From Myxococcales bacterium (lineage in GTDB: Bacteria > Myxococcota > Myxococcia > Myxococcales > JAJYLH01): a DNA stretch of 64,000 bases. The translations under genes were made by a program, and so were the position numbers. The stretch is from assembly GCA_021787845.1 (NCBI GenBank), contig JAJYLH010000001.1:302736-366735 (forward strand), read 5' to 3'. Under the pieces are notes generated by a model. It had not been told where the DNA came from, made no database searches, and worked only from the letters and a program-made list of their open reading frames with translations. Positions 8,654 through 17,251 of this stretch are shown here, piece after piece. Every line of letters begins with the position of its first letter. Positions within the stretch are counted from its first letter, which is position 1.

Positions 8654-9946
8654 ATGCACCAGGTCTACCAGGACGTGCTCGACAACGGTCTCAAAGTGGT
8701 GACCGTGGAAGCGCCGCGGCTCCACGCGACGATGCTGTCGGTCTACGTCCGGGTCGGTTCCCGGCACGAGACGGTCCAAGACAACGGCGTCTCGCACTTT
8801 CTGGAGCACCTCTTCTTTCGCGGCTGCGAGCGGTTTCCCGAAGGCCGGCGGATGAACATGCGCGTCGAGGACGCCGGCGGGAGCTTGAACGGCGTCACCA
8901 CCCGCGACCATGGCTACTACTACACGCCGCTGCACCCGCAGGAGGTCCAGGTCGGCATCGAGACCTTGGGCGCGATGCTCGCGAGACCCCTCTTGAAGGA
9001 GCTGGCGGTCGAGCGGGAGGTGATTCTCGAGGAGATGCTCGACGAGGTGGACGCGGCCGGGCGCGACATCGACCTCGACAACATCGCGAAGCGCGCCGCC
9101 TACGGAGACCATCCGCTGGGGATGAAGATCGCGGGCACGGAGGAGACGGTCCGTGGTCTGACGCGCGAGGCGATCGCCGCTCACCACCAGCGCTTCTACG
9201 TGGCGAAGAACCTGGTGCTGGCGGCGGCGGGGCCGCTCGCGCGCGGCCCGATGGTCGAGCTCGCGCGCGTCCACTTCGGGGACCTCCCGCCAGGCGAGAC
9301 CGCGACCGAGACGCCTCCTCCCCCCTGGCCGGCAGGACCACTCCTGGTCGACGTCCGGCACGACGAGAGCCAGACCGATTTCCGCCTCGCGTTCCCGGCG
9401 CCGCCGGAGACCGACCCGGACTTTCCGGCGCTGATGGTGCTGCGGCGGATCCTCGACGACGGGCTGTCGAGCCGGCTGCAGGTCAACGTCGTCGAACGCC
9501 GGGGGCTCGCCTATTCGGTCGGCGCGGGTCTCGACACCTACGTCGACACCGGGTCGTTCGAGGTCGACGTCGCCTGCGCCCACGCGAAGGTGCCGGCGGC
9601 GCTGGAGGAGGTGCTTCGGACCTTGGGCGAGCTATGCGAGAGCGCTGTCCCCGAGGAGGAGCTCTCGCGGGCGCGGCGCCGTTTCCGCATCGGCTTCGAC
9701 TTCATGCTCGACTCCGCCGCCGACCTCGCCGGGTGGTACGGGGGGACCGAGCTGTTCCGGCCGGCGCCGTCGTTCACCGAGCGCATCGGGCAGGTGGAGC
9801 GGGTGACCGCGGCGGACGTGCGCCGGGTCGCGCGCGCCATGTTTCGCCGGCGCCACCTTCTGGTCTCGGCGGTCGGCGACCTCGCCCGGCCGACGCGCCA
9901 GAAGCTCGAGCGAATCGTTTCCGAGGCCAAGGCCCTCGCGGCCTGA
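8654..9946 (+). CDS. M16-family zinc metalloprotease
   Basis: A 430-residue pitrilysin-family peptidase. The inverted zinc motif HxxEH is present as H48-F-L-E51-H52, and the downstream acidic stretch EREVILEEMLDEVD supplies the third ligand. The C-terminal half has the M16C-type RxxY-like segment (ERRGLAYSVGAG) typical of the bacterial mitochondrial-processing-peptidase-like group. It lacks an obvious signal peptide. ATG 8654 is preferred; TTG 8615 is in frame but would add a poorly conserved leader. A perfect hairpin follows the stop. Confidence 0.92.
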   Translation: MHQVYQDVLDNGLKVVTVEAPRLHATMLSVYVRVGSRHETVQDNGVSHFLEHLFFRGCERFPEGRRMNMRVEDAGGSLNGVTTRDHGYYYTPLHPQEVQVGIETLGAMLARPLLKELAVEREVILEEMLDEVDAAGRDIDLDNIAKRAAYGDHPLGMKIAGTEETVRGLTREAIAAHHQRFYVAKNLVLAAAGPLARGPMVELARVHFGDLPPGETATETPPPPWPAGPLLVDVRHDESQTDFRLAFPAPPETDPDFPALMVLRRILDDGLSSRLQVNVVERRGLAYSVGAGLDTYVDTGSFEVDVACAHAKVPAALEEVLRTLGELCESAVPEEELSRARRRFRIGFDFMLDSAADLAGWYGGTELFRPAPSFTERIGQVERVTAADVRRVARAMFRRRHLLVSAVGDLARPTRQKLERIVSEAKALAA

Positions 9947-9961
9947 TGGCTCGCTTCGGCG

Positions 9962-9991
9962 CTCCGGCTGCGCTCTTTGGGGCAGCCGGAG
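9962..9991 (+). terminator. hairpin after the M16 protease gene
   Basis: A perfect 10-bp stem (CTCCGGCTGC / GCAGCCGGAG) with a 10-base loop lies 15 bases after the stop. There is no U tract, so if it terminates transcription it would do so as a GC-rich I-shaped terminator or with Rho. Confidence 0.5.
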
Positions 9992-10017
9992 GAGAATGGG
10001 TTGGACAAGTCGTGGAG

Positions 10018-10087
10018 CCCGGGACCGCTCGCCCTGAGCCCTTCGGCGAGCTCAGGAGGAACTTCGTCGAAGGGCGAGGGTCCCGGG
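10018..10087. repeat. palindromic intergenic repeat, family 1, copy A
   Basis: An imperfect 70-base palindrome. The outer arms CCCGGGACC / GGTCCCGGG are perfect. The inner core reads CGCTCGCCCTGAGCCCTTCGG ... GAACTTCGTCGAAGGGCGA (each half 20 bases or so). The core is shared with copy B (51074-51147), while the outer arms differ. It lies between the M16 protease and the minus-strand hybrid kinase, at the convergent junction. Confidence 0.8.
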
Positions 10088-10225
10088 TGTTCCCGCCCCG
10101 CCCTCGACTTCGCTCGGGAGGAGCGGGAACGAACTCGTCTCGCCAATTCCTTTCCGGGCGCTTTGCGGGCGGGACCCGGGAAATCGCTTCCCAGCGAGCC
10201 GGCCCCGTTTAGCTGATCAGGAGCG

Positions 10226-12025
10226 CTACCGCTCTACCCGCTGTCGCTCTGGGGTTTCGGGCTCGGCCTGGTAAGCCGGCTGGCTCGCGGCGAGCGGCAA
10301 CCGCACCTCGGCCGTCGTTCCCACTCCGGCGGCGCTCTCGAGCTTGAGCTCGCCCCCGTGGTGGCGCACCACGTCCAGGCTCATCGTCAGCCCGAGGCCG
10401 GTCCCCTGACCGACCGGCTTGGTGGTGAAGTAGGGGTCGAACACTCTGGGCAGCACCGCTGCTGGGATCCCGACGCCGCTGTCGCGGATTTCGACCAGAG
10501 CGAAGCCGTCCTCGGTCCGGGTGGAGACGGTGACGAAGTGGAGCTCGGGCGCGCCTGGCGGGATGGCGTCGGCGGCGTTGCGCAGGAGTTGAATCAGCGC
10601 CTCCCGCAGCCGGCCCGGATGCCCTTGAATCTGCGGGACCGCTTCCGCCCTGCGTTCGAGCCGGGCCCGCGCGGTCAAGAGCGGGCGCAGGAGGTCGAGG
10701 GTCGAGTCGACCAGCTCGTTCAGGTCGACCGGCTGCAGCCCCTCGCGCGCGTGGTGTCCGAAGTCCCTCAGCCCGCGGACGATGCGGCGGATGCGTTCGC
10801 CGCCCTCCTGCGACTCCTCGACGATGTGGTGGGCCTCGGTGAGCGCCCGCTCGACGCCGGTCTCCTGGAGCGACGACGCGAGGGAAGGAACCGCCAGCGC
10901 CTCGCCCAGGCACCGTTCGAAGGTCGCGAGGTGGCCGGCGAGCACGTGCAGGTTCGCCAGGATGAACGCGGTCGGGGTGTTGATTTCGTGGGCGAGCCCG
11001 CTCGCGAGCTGTCCGACCACCGCCAGCCGCTCGTTCTCCAGCATCCGCTCCTGGCTCTGCTCGAGCGTCTTCACCGCCGCCTGCGCCCGCTCGAAGAGCA
11101 GCGCGTTCTCCAGCGCCACCGCGATCACCCCGGCGAGCCTCGGAAAGAAGGCGCGCGCCCGCTCGCCGAAGGGACGCTTGCGGCCGGCGGCCACCACCCC
11201 GAGGAAGTGACCCTTGGCGACCAGCGGCGCTGCCGTGTAGGCCCGATACGCCGGGGCGAGGTGGAGCCGCGCGAACGCTTCCGGTGGTAGCTCGTCCCAG
11301 ACCTCCGCCTCTCGGCTCGTCGCCACTTTTCCGGCGATGCCCGCGCCATAGGCGATTCGCTCCTCGCCCTCCGACGGCGCGAGGCCGCCGACCCGGGCGG
11401 CCAGGACGAGCTGCGCTTTCGCTTCGTCGGCGAGCAGCACCTCGACGTCGGCCTCGAGCACCCGCGACGCGGCCGCGAGCGCGCGAGCGAGCATCTCCCT
11501 CCGGTCGAGCGATTGGCTCGCGGCGTTCGCCACCGCTTCCACCGCGTCCAGCTCCGCGGCGCGCGCTTCGGCCTGCGCGACCGCCACCGACAGCGCCTCC
11601 TCCCGCGCCTTCAGGTCCAAGAGCATCTGCCGGTTGTCGCGGTCGAGCCGCCGCAGCCTCGCCGCGTTCGCCACCGTCGACAAGAGCAGGTCGAGGTCGA
11701 ACGGCTTCTCCAGGTAGGCGAAGGCGCGAAACTCGACCGCGCGGGTCGCGGTCTCGACGTCGGCGTGCGCGGTCATCACGATGAGCTGGGTTTCGACGCC
11801 CGCGGCCCGCGCCCGCTCCAAGAGGTCGATGCCCGAGAAGTCGGGGAGCATGATGTCGATGAGGGCAACGTCAGGGGCGCCGCCGAGCAGGAGCTCTAGC
11901 GCTTGGCGCGCGCGCTTCGCCAGGACGACGTCGTAGCCTTCCTGGCGCAGCACCTCGGCGACGGCGCTGAGAAGCACCGGACTGTCGTCGACGACCAGGA
12001 CCGTCGTCCCGCGTTCTTCGACCAA
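10226..12025 (-). CDS. hybrid response-regulator / GAF / histidine kinase
   Basis: A receiver domain (VLVVDDSP, D in IDIMLPDFSG, T in VMTAHAD, K in YLEKPFD) is followed by a coiled linker and a GAF domain (about residues 160-320). A HisKA H-box (GLAHEINTP) and a HATPase domain follow, with N-box LLRNAADA, G1 DSGVGIP and G2 GTGLGLTM. There are no membrane segments, so it is a soluble signalling protein that may be switched by receiver phosphorylation or a GAF ligand. The TTG at 12025 with GAGGGA upstream starts right before the receiver; the frame stays open to an ATG at 12337 across repeat-rich sequence, so the start is uncertain. No cognate regulator gene is adjacent. Confidence 0.85.
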   Translation of the reverse strand: MVEERGTTVLVVDDSPVLLSAVAEVLRQEGYDVVLAKRARQALELLLGGAPDVALIDIMLPDFSGIDLLERARAAGVETQLIVMTAHADVETATRAVEFRAFAYLEKPFDLDLLLSTVANAARLRRLDRDNRQMLLDLKAREEALSVAVAQAEARAAELDAVEAVANAASQSLDRREMLARALAAASRVLEADVEVLLADEAKAQLVLAARVGGLAPSEGEERIAYGAGIAGKVATSREAEVWDELPPEAFARLHLAPAYRAYTAAPLVAKGHFLGVVAAGRKRPFGERARAFFPRLAGVIAVALENALLFERAQAAVKTLEQSQERMLENERLAVVGQLASGLAHEINTPTAFILANLHVLAGHLATFERCLGEALAVPSLASSLQETGVERALTEAHHIVEESQEGGERIRRIVRGLRDFGHHAREGLQPVDLNELVDSTLDLLRPLLTARARLERRAEAVPQIQGHPGRLREALIQLLRNAADAIPPGAPELHFVTVSTRTEDGFALVEIRDSGVGIPAAVLPRVFDPYFTTKPVGQGTGLGLTMSLDVVRHHGGELKLESAAGVGTTAEVRLPLAASQPAYQAEPETPERQRVER

Positions 12026-12360
12026 GGCTTCCCTCGCCCTGGCGGCAAAGGCCGACTCCGCCTCCCTCCTCCATCGGCCGGCGGGCGGCGGCTTTGAGGG
12101 GCGCTCGGCCGAGGTGTCGCGCTCTTCCCCGCCGCCGCGATCCCGAGCGAATCCTACGCTCGCCCGGACACCGCGAGATCTGGCGGGCGAGGTGGCGAGG
12201 GCCCCCAGGCCGGCAGGAAGGTCGGAGCGCGGGCACCCGCAGCCGGATACCGGCAGCGCATCCGCCCCCCTTGGGGCTCCCGCCCGCCGCAAGGCAGGAC
12301 CGCTGCCGCCCTCACGGTGGACGCTGGTGCAGCCCATGACAAGTGTCGTGCTTTATCGTG

Positions 12361-12432
12361 CCGCTCATCCCGGCGCAGTCGAAGGGACGAGCGGCCCCGC
12401 GAAGAACCGCTCACCCTTCGACTGCGCCGGGC
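12361..12432. repeat. palindromic intergenic repeat, family 1, copy D (double)
   Basis: Two units face each other. Unit one is 12361-12394 (CCGCTCATCCCGGCGCAG ... GACGAGCGG). An inverted unit follows at 12407-12432 (CCGCTCACCCTTCGACTGCG ...). Together they form a long inverted repeat with GGCGCAGTCGAAGGG arms. A tight GCGGGC-TTTC-GCCCGC hairpin follows at 12433-12448. The element sits between icd and the hybrid kinase. Confidence 0.75.
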
Positions 12433-12619
12433 GCGGGCTTTCGCCCGCCACCCAAACCGTAGGATCGGTTGAGGGCGGCGCAGCCCATCGACTCCGGCCG
12501 TTGCTGATGGGCTCCGCTTTCGCTCCACCCATCCTTCGCGTTGGCGCGCCGCGTCGAGAATCTTCGCGCGCCGTCTTTCGCTCCGGAGCCTTGATGGCGC
12601 AGACGTCTGGCGAGCCTGG

Positions 12620-14014
12620 CTAGAAGTGGCGGATCACGGCGTCGCCGAACTCCGAGCATTTGAGCTCGGTGACGCCGCTGACGCCTTCGCTGCGCATCTG
12701 CCGGGCGAAGTCGTAGGTGACGGTCTTCGCGCCGATGGCGCCGTCCATCCCCTTCAGAATCAGCGCGGCCGCCTCGTTCCAGCCGAGGTGGCGCAGCATC
12801 ATCTCGCCGGAGAGGATGACCGAGCCGGGGTTGACCTTGTCGAGGTTCGCGTACTTGGGCGCGGTGCCGTGGGTCGCCTCGAAGATGGCGTGCCCGGTCA
12901 GGTAGTTGATGTTCCCGCCGGGGGCGATGCCGATGCCGCCCACCTGCGCCGCGAGCGCGTCCGAGAGGTAGTCGCCGTTCAGGTTCAAGGTCGCGATGAC
13001 GTCGAACTCCTTCGCCCGGGTGAGGACCTGCTGCAGCGTGATGTCGGCGATGGTGTCGCGCACGAGCAGCTTCTTCTTCCACTGGCCCTGGCCATGGCTC
13101 GCGCCGATCGCCCGGAGCACGCCCTCGACCTCGGCCACCACCGCCCGCTGCTTCTCCGGCGTCATCAGGTCGTAGCCCGGGTCGATGGCCTTCGCGTTCT
13201 CCTCCAGGGTGGTCGCCGGGTTCCTGTCCTTGTTGTCGAGGATCCAGCTCTCGCGCTCGGTCACCACCTCCCGGCGGAAGTCCCGCGTCGCGCAGGCGTA
13301 ACCCCAGCCGCGGAAGGCGCCCTCGGTGAACTTCATGATGTTGCCCTTGTGGACGAAGGTCACGCTCTTGCGGCCGTTCTTCAGCGCGTAGTCGATGGCC
13401 GCCCGCACCAGCCGCTCGGTGCCCTCGCGCGAGACCGGCTTCAAGCCGATGCCGCTCGTCTGCGGGAAGCGGATCTTCTTGAACTCCTTGGGGAAGCTCG
13501 CCTCGACGAAGGAGACGATCTTTTTCGCCGCCTCGCTCTCCGACTCGAACTCGATCCCCGCGTAGATGTCCTCGGTGTTCTCGCGGAAGATCACCATGTC
13601 GACGAGCTCGGGGTGCTTGACCGGGCTGGGCACCCCCGCGAAGTAGCGCACCGGCCGCAGGCACACGTAGAGGTCGAGCGTCTGGCGCAAGGCCACGTTC
13701 AGACTGCGGATGCCCCCACCGACCGGCGTCGTCAACGGGCCCTTGATGCCGACCCGGTAGTCGCGAAACGCTTGCACCGTCTCGTCTGGCAGCCAGTTGC
13801 CGGTGCGGTTGAACGCCTTCTCCCCCGCGAGCACCTCCAGCCACTCGATGCCCCGCTCGCCGCGATAGGCCTTCTTCACCGCCTGGTCCAGCACCCGCTT
13901 GGAGGCCCGCCAGATGTCGGGACCGGTCCCGTCCCCCTCGATGAACGGAAGGATCGGATGATTCGGAACCTCAAGCTTCCCCGCCGCGTCGATCGTGATT
14001 CGCTCACCGCTCAT
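12620..14014 (-). CDS. icd: NADP-dependent isocitrate dehydrogenase
   Basis: A 464-residue TCA-cycle enzyme that oxidises isocitrate to 2-oxoglutarate and CO2. The substrate loop SLNVALRQ with the following LRPVRY, the metal/dinucleotide region [19 protein letters not shown] and the coenzyme block [16 protein letters not shown] match the E. coli-type homodimeric enzyme. The Lys-Tyr pair in APKY points to NADP rather than NAD. Start at ATG 14014 (MSGERITI) has GGAGAG upstream; an in-frame ATG lies five codons earlier. It stands alone, divergent from the ATP-grasp gene. Confidence 0.97.
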   Translation of the reverse strand: MSGERITIDAAGKLEVPNHPILPFIEGDGTGPDIWRASKRVLDQAVKKAYRGERGIEWLEVLAGEKAFNRTGNWLPDETVQAFRDYRVGIKGPLTTPVGGGIRSLNVALRQTLDLYVCLRPVRYFAGVPSPVKHPELVDMVIFRENTEDIYAGIEFESESEAAKKIVSFVEASFPKEFKKIRFPQTSGIGLKPVSREGTERLVRAAIDYALKNGRKSVTFVHKGNIMKFTEGAFRGWGYACATRDFRREVVTERESWILDNKDRNPATTLEENAKAIDPGYDLMTPEKQRAVVAEVEGVLRAIGASHGQGQWKKKLLVRDTIADITLQQVLTRAKEFDVIATLNLNGDYLSDALAAQVGGIGIAPGGNINYLTGHAIFEATHGTAPKYANLDKVNPGSVILSGEMMLRHLGWNEAAALILKGMDGAIGAKTVTYDFARQMRSEGVSGVTELKCSEFGDAVIRHF

Positions 14015-14359
14015 CGCTGCTCTCTCCACTGCGCCGATCGTGACCGGGGAAGCCGTCCTTCCCCGAAAAGGGTCCCGCTTATCGCTCCCGACCTTCCGCT
14101 GGTCAACTCCACCCGCGGCGCCGGCGGTTTCCTGCCCTTCTCTTGCGAACGGCCGGGAAGGCGCCTGCCCGGCATGACATTGGCAAGCTCAGGGTCATGA
14201 CTCCGGTGGGGCCGGCTGAAAGCCGCTCCCGGACGCCTTCCGGCGGCATCGGCCCTTGACCGGACGCCGGCCGTGCAAAGGTTTCCCATGTGCCGCGTCG
14301 ACCGCGGCCGAAACGGCAATCGAAGGCGGTGTCGGACACCGTCCTTGAAAGGAGCGTCG
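14015..14359. other. divergent intergenic region
   Basis: These 345 bases separate icd (minus) from the ATP-grasp gene (plus) and should contain both promoters. No consensus-like boxes, small gene or repeat stand out. Confidence 0.4.
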
Positions 14360-15286
14360 GTGGAGCACCGCTTCGGCCTCATCACCGCGCCGGACGCCAA
14401 CGACTGGCACGCCCAGCGGCTTGTGTCGGCCTTGAGCGCTGTCGGTCAGGTGGAGCGCATCGACCCAGCGTCGCTCCGGGTGGTGTGCGGCCGCTCCCAG
14501 CAGGGCGACGTCCTCGTCACCCTCGCCGGCGGCGCGGACGCTCGGCGGTTCGACGCGGTCGTCCTCGGCCGGCTGGTCACCGGCGGCGCTGACGCCGACC
14601 TCGCGCTCGACGGCGCCCGCGCGATCGAGCTGTGCGGGGTCCCCTCGTTCAACCGCGTCGGCCCGATGCTCGCCGCCCAGGACAAGCTGTGGACCGCCGC
14701 CGTGCTCGCCCGGGCGGGGCTGCCGACGCCCCTGTGCTCGTCGGTCCCTTGCCCCGAGGACGCGGTCGTCGCCCTCGCGGAGGTCGGTGCCGCCGTCGCC
14801 AAACCCGTCTTCGGCTCCCTCGGCGAGGGCGTGTTCCGCTGCGACGGGGCCCGGGAGCGCTCCCGTCTCGCTCGGATGGCCGGCAGGAGCGCTCACCTGG
14901 TGCAGCGGTTCGTCGCCCCGGGAGGGGTCGACTACCGGCTCTTCGTCGTCGGCGACAAGGTGGAGGCCTGCATCCGGCGCGAGGCCCGGGCGGGGCAGTT
15001 GCGCTCCAACGCGGCCCTGGGCGCCCGGGCAGTGCCGGCGGTCGCCCGTCGGCTCTGGCGCGAGCTGGCGGTGGAGGCGACCCGGGTGCTGGGCCTGTCG
15101 TTCGCCGGGGTGGACCTGGTCGAAGGCGACTCGGGCCCCGCCATCCTGGAGGTCAACGGCTTTCCCGGCTTTCGCGCCATCCAACGGGCCACCGCCCGCG
15201 ACATGGCCGAGGCGATCGCGCGCTTTGTCGCCCACGCGGTCCGCTGGAGTCGGCGGTCACGGCGGGGAGAACGGTTGGGAAGCTGA
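14360..15286 (+). CDS. RimK-like ATP-grasp ligase
   Basis: A 308-residue ATP-grasp enzyme expected to join a carboxylate to an amine (often glutamate) using ATP. The order is an N-terminal pre-ATP-grasp domain, an NRVGPMLAAQDKLWTAAVL helix and a Lys-bearing strand AVAKPVFGSLGEGVF. The region HLVQRFVAPGGVDYRLFVVG, the RSNAALGA loop and the metal-binding FAGVDLVEG ... ILEVNGFPGF follow. This resembles RimK/MptN/LysX proteins. GTG 14360 is chosen because AAAGGAGCG lies just upstream; an in-frame ATG at 14273 would add a low-complexity leader. It precedes the KGG-repeat genes. The substrate is unknown. Confidence 0.85.
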   Translation: MEHRFGLITAPDANDWHAQRLVSALSAVGQVERIDPASLRVVCGRSQQGDVLVTLAGGADARRFDAVVLGRLVTGGADADLALDGARAIELCGVPSFNRVGPMLAAQDKLWTAAVLARAGLPTPLCSSVPCPEDAVVALAEVGAAVAKPVFGSLGEGVFRCDGARERSRLARMAGRSAHLVQRFVAPGGVDYRLFVVGDKVEACIRREARAGQLRSNAALGARAVPAVARRLWRELAVEATRVLGLSFAGVDLVEGDSGPAILEVNGFPGFRAIQRATARDMAEAIARFVAHAVRWSRRSRRGERLGS

Positions 15287-15418
15287 GAAAATGATGAGCG
15301 AGGAGCGGTTTCGCGGGAGAAAAGGGGCACCGGAGGACGCCAGGCGTTTCGGGCAGCGCTTGAACGGCGCCCGGCGCGTGCGAGAATGAGCCGGGACTTG
15401 GGGAGAGGAGTGGAGAGG

Positions 15419-15688
15419 ATGGCAGCGAAGAAGGTCGCGCAACGTGGGGGCAAGGGACGGGCGCCGGCGAGCCGCCGAGCGGGCGCCAAGAGCAAGGCTC
15501 CGGGAATGAGCGTGCGTGAGGCCGGCCGCAAGGGAGGCCTCTTGGGCGGCAAGAAAGGCGGCGAGACGGTGAAGGCCGAGCGGGGCATCGAGTTCTACCA
15601 GGCGATCGGCAGGAAGGGCGGCCAGAAGGTCCGGGAGCTGATCGCGGCCGGCCGCGCCGCGACCGAGGGCAAGAAGAAGGGCCGGTAG
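15419..15688 (+). CDS. KGG-repeat small basic protein (1 of 3)
   Basis: An 89-residue, very Lys/Arg/Gly-rich protein. After a disordered basic N-terminus it has SVREAGRKGG, GGKKGGETVKAERG, FYQAIGRKGGQKV and a basic tail. These are KGG (stress-induced acidophilic repeat) motifs as in con-10/GsiB-type general-stress proteins. ATG 15419 follows AGGAGTGGAGAGG. It is the first of three such genes in a row and has the fewest repeats. The family is linked to stress or sporulation; the molecular role is unknown. Confidence 0.8.
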   Translation: MAAKKVAQRGGKGRAPASRRAGAKSKAPGMSVREAGRKGGLLGGKKGGETVKAERGIEFYQAIGRKGGQKVRELIAAGRAATEGKKKGR

Positions 15689-16096
15689 CGGTCTTGTGCA
15701 CCATCACTTCCCGAACGAGCCGCCGCCTCGCCTCTCCGAGGAGCCGCTCGTGGGCTCGACAGGCGAGGTCCGACGCGCCTTCGGGCTCTGGCGCGCAGGG
15801 CACCGATGGCCGGTCTTGAGGATGCGGTGCCCCAGGCCGGCGAGAAGACGGCTCACGGGTGGTCCTGGAGCGCGAAACCGATGGGGCCGGGACTTCGAAG
15901 GGCCAGCGGGAGCGGTGCTGGAGGTCGGGCCGCCGAGGCCGCTTCGTCTCGGGAGGGCCAAGGCGGCGGCGAGGCGTCCTTCGAGAGCGGTGAAGGGTAG
16001 CGACAGGGATTCAGCTTTCCGTGGAGCGGTTCCAAGGAAGACAAGGCGCGGACCTTGGGTGGGGGGCAGAAGCAAAGCAGGGGAGGGAGGGCAAAC
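15689..16096. other. spacer between KGG genes 1 and 2
   Basis: These 408 bases contain open frames on both strands but none with convincing codon use or homology. GGGAGGGAGG just before 16097 is the ribosome-binding site of the next gene. Confidence 0.4.
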
Positions 16097-16582
16097 ATGG
16101 CGGACATCGAAGGCAAGAAGCCCGAGCAGGCTCCAGGCGAGCGTTCGGGCGAGGAAGGCAGCACCGGTCCCGTCGGGGGACCGCCGAAGCGCCGCAAGCG
16201 CTCCAAGGGGGCGGGTGGCGGGATGACCGTCGCGGAGGCGGGCCGCAAGGGCGGCCAGGCGGTGCGGGACAAGTACGGTCCCAGCTTCTACGAGCAGATC
16301 GGGAAGAAGGGCGGGGAGGCGGTCAAGGCCGAGCGAGGCCACGCCTTCTACGAGGAAATCGGGAAGAAGGGCGGGGAGGCGGTCAAGGCCGAGCGGGGCC
16401 ACGCCTTCTACGAGGAAATCGGGAAGAAGGGCGGCGAGAGCGTCAAGGCCTCGCGCGGCGCCGGTTTCTACGAGGAAATCGGGAAGCGGGGCGGTCACCG
16501 CGTCCGCGAGCTGATCGAGGATGCCAAGCGCACCGAAGAGGCGGAGCGCGAGGAAGGCGAGGGCCTGGGCCCGAACGAATAG
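16097..16582 (+). CDS. KGG-repeat protein (2 of 3)
   Basis: A 161-residue protein with a disordered Pro/Gly/Lys N-terminus (about 45 residues), then MTVAEAGRKGGQAV and four near-identical 20-residue units. Each unit has the form (A/S)-R-G-x-x-FYE-E/Q-IGKKGG-E-x-V-K. The last unit ends GKRGGHRVRELIEDAK, followed by an acidic tail. The units are exactly 60 bp apart in DNA (16261-16500). The protein is probably hydrophilic and intrinsically disordered. The family is stress-associated; function here is inferred from neighbours and composition only. Confidence 0.85.
   Translation: MADIEGKKPEQAPGERSGEEGSTGPVGGPPKRRKRSKGAGGGMTVAEAGRKGGQAVRDKYGPSFYEQIGKKGGEAVKAERGHAFYEEIGKKGGEAVKAERGHAFYEEIGKKGGESVKASRGAGFYEEIGKRGGHRVRELIEDAKRTEEAEREEGEGLGPNE
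16261..16500 (+). repeat. in-frame 60-bp tandem repeat inside a KGG gene
   Basis: Four consecutive 60-bp units share TTCTACGAGGAAATCGGGAA and AAGGGCGG blocks. Units 2 and 3 (16321-16440) differ at only a few bases, which suggests recent unit duplication. A diverged set with the same period continues in the next gene at about 16801-16980. Confidence 0.9.
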
Positions 16583-16604
16583 GCAGGAGCGCTCGTTCGA
16601 CCGG

Positions 16605-16650
16605 GAGAGCCGGGTCGGGGCCGCTGTTCGGCGGTCGCGGCCCGGCTCTC
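16605..16650 (+). terminator. hairpin after KGG gene 2
   Basis: A 10-bp perfect stem, GAGAGCCGGG / CCCGGCTCTC, encloses 26 bases that can themselves pair, and is followed by GTTCGT. It sits between KGG genes 2 and 3, so it could attenuate transcription into the third gene. There is no U run. Confidence 0.45.
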
Positions 16651-16742
16651 GTTCGTCGGGGCGCTCGACATGTGGGCTTCTCGACCGTTCGGACCGTGCG
16701 CATCTCAACAGTCAGAGGTGCGACATCGGGGCGGAGGGGGCG

Positions 16743-17096
16743 ATGGCGGAGCAACGCAAAGGAGGGATGACCGTCCAGGAGGCCGGGCGCAAGGGTGGCG
16801 AGCGCGTGGCGCACGAGCGGGGGCGGGAGTTCTACGAGACCATCGGCAAGAAGGGCGGCCAGACCGTGGCTCGCGAGCGCGGTCACGACTTCTACGAGCA
16901 GATCGGGAAGAAGGGAGGAGAAGCGGTCAAGGCCACCCGCGGCAGCGAGTTCTACTCGGAGATCGGCCACAAGGGCGGCCAGCGGGTGAAGGAGCTGATC
17001 CAGCAGGCCAAGCGCGGCCAGCGGGGCGCGCCCGCGCGCGGGATGGAGAAGGTCAACGCGGGCCTCGAACACCCGACGGGCATCGTCGGGGAGTAG
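16743..17096 (+). CDS. KGG-repeat protein (3 of 3)
   Basis: A 117-residue protein with MTVQEAGRKGG followed by three 20-residue KGG units (consensus RGxxFYExIGKKGGxxV). It ends GHKGGQRVKELIQQAKRGQRG and a short non-repetitive tail (NAGLEHPTGIVGE). ATG 16743 follows CGGAGGGGGCG. Unlike gene 2 it lacks a long disordered N-terminus. It was probably made by gene duplication with divergence of the units. Confidence 0.85.
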   Translation: MAEQRKGGMTVQEAGRKGGERVAHERGREFYETIGKKGGQTVARERGHDFYEQIGKKGGEAVKATRGSEFYSEIGHKGGQRVKELIQQAKRGQRGAPARGMEKVNAGLEHPTGIVGE

Positions 17097-17251
17097 GGCT
17101 AAAGCCTAGCGAGACCGCTGGTGGAAAGTACCCAGGCGTCGGCTGGCGCGAAGGCGTCCGGGTCGCTTCGTTCCGCGGGGGCCGGCCGCCGACGATGGGT
17201 CCGACCGGAAGTCCGGTATCCAAGAGCGGTGCCGAAGGGTCGGGTGAGCGC

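Noticed and set aside
12626-14200. 524-codon plus-strand frame across icd
   Set aside because: It is exactly antisense to the well-supported isocitrate dehydrogenase gene and shows no recognisable motif.
16261-16980. 60-bp periodic repeats as a CRISPR array
   Set aside because: The units are contiguous, in frame and encode KGG motifs; there are no unique spacers and no cas genes.
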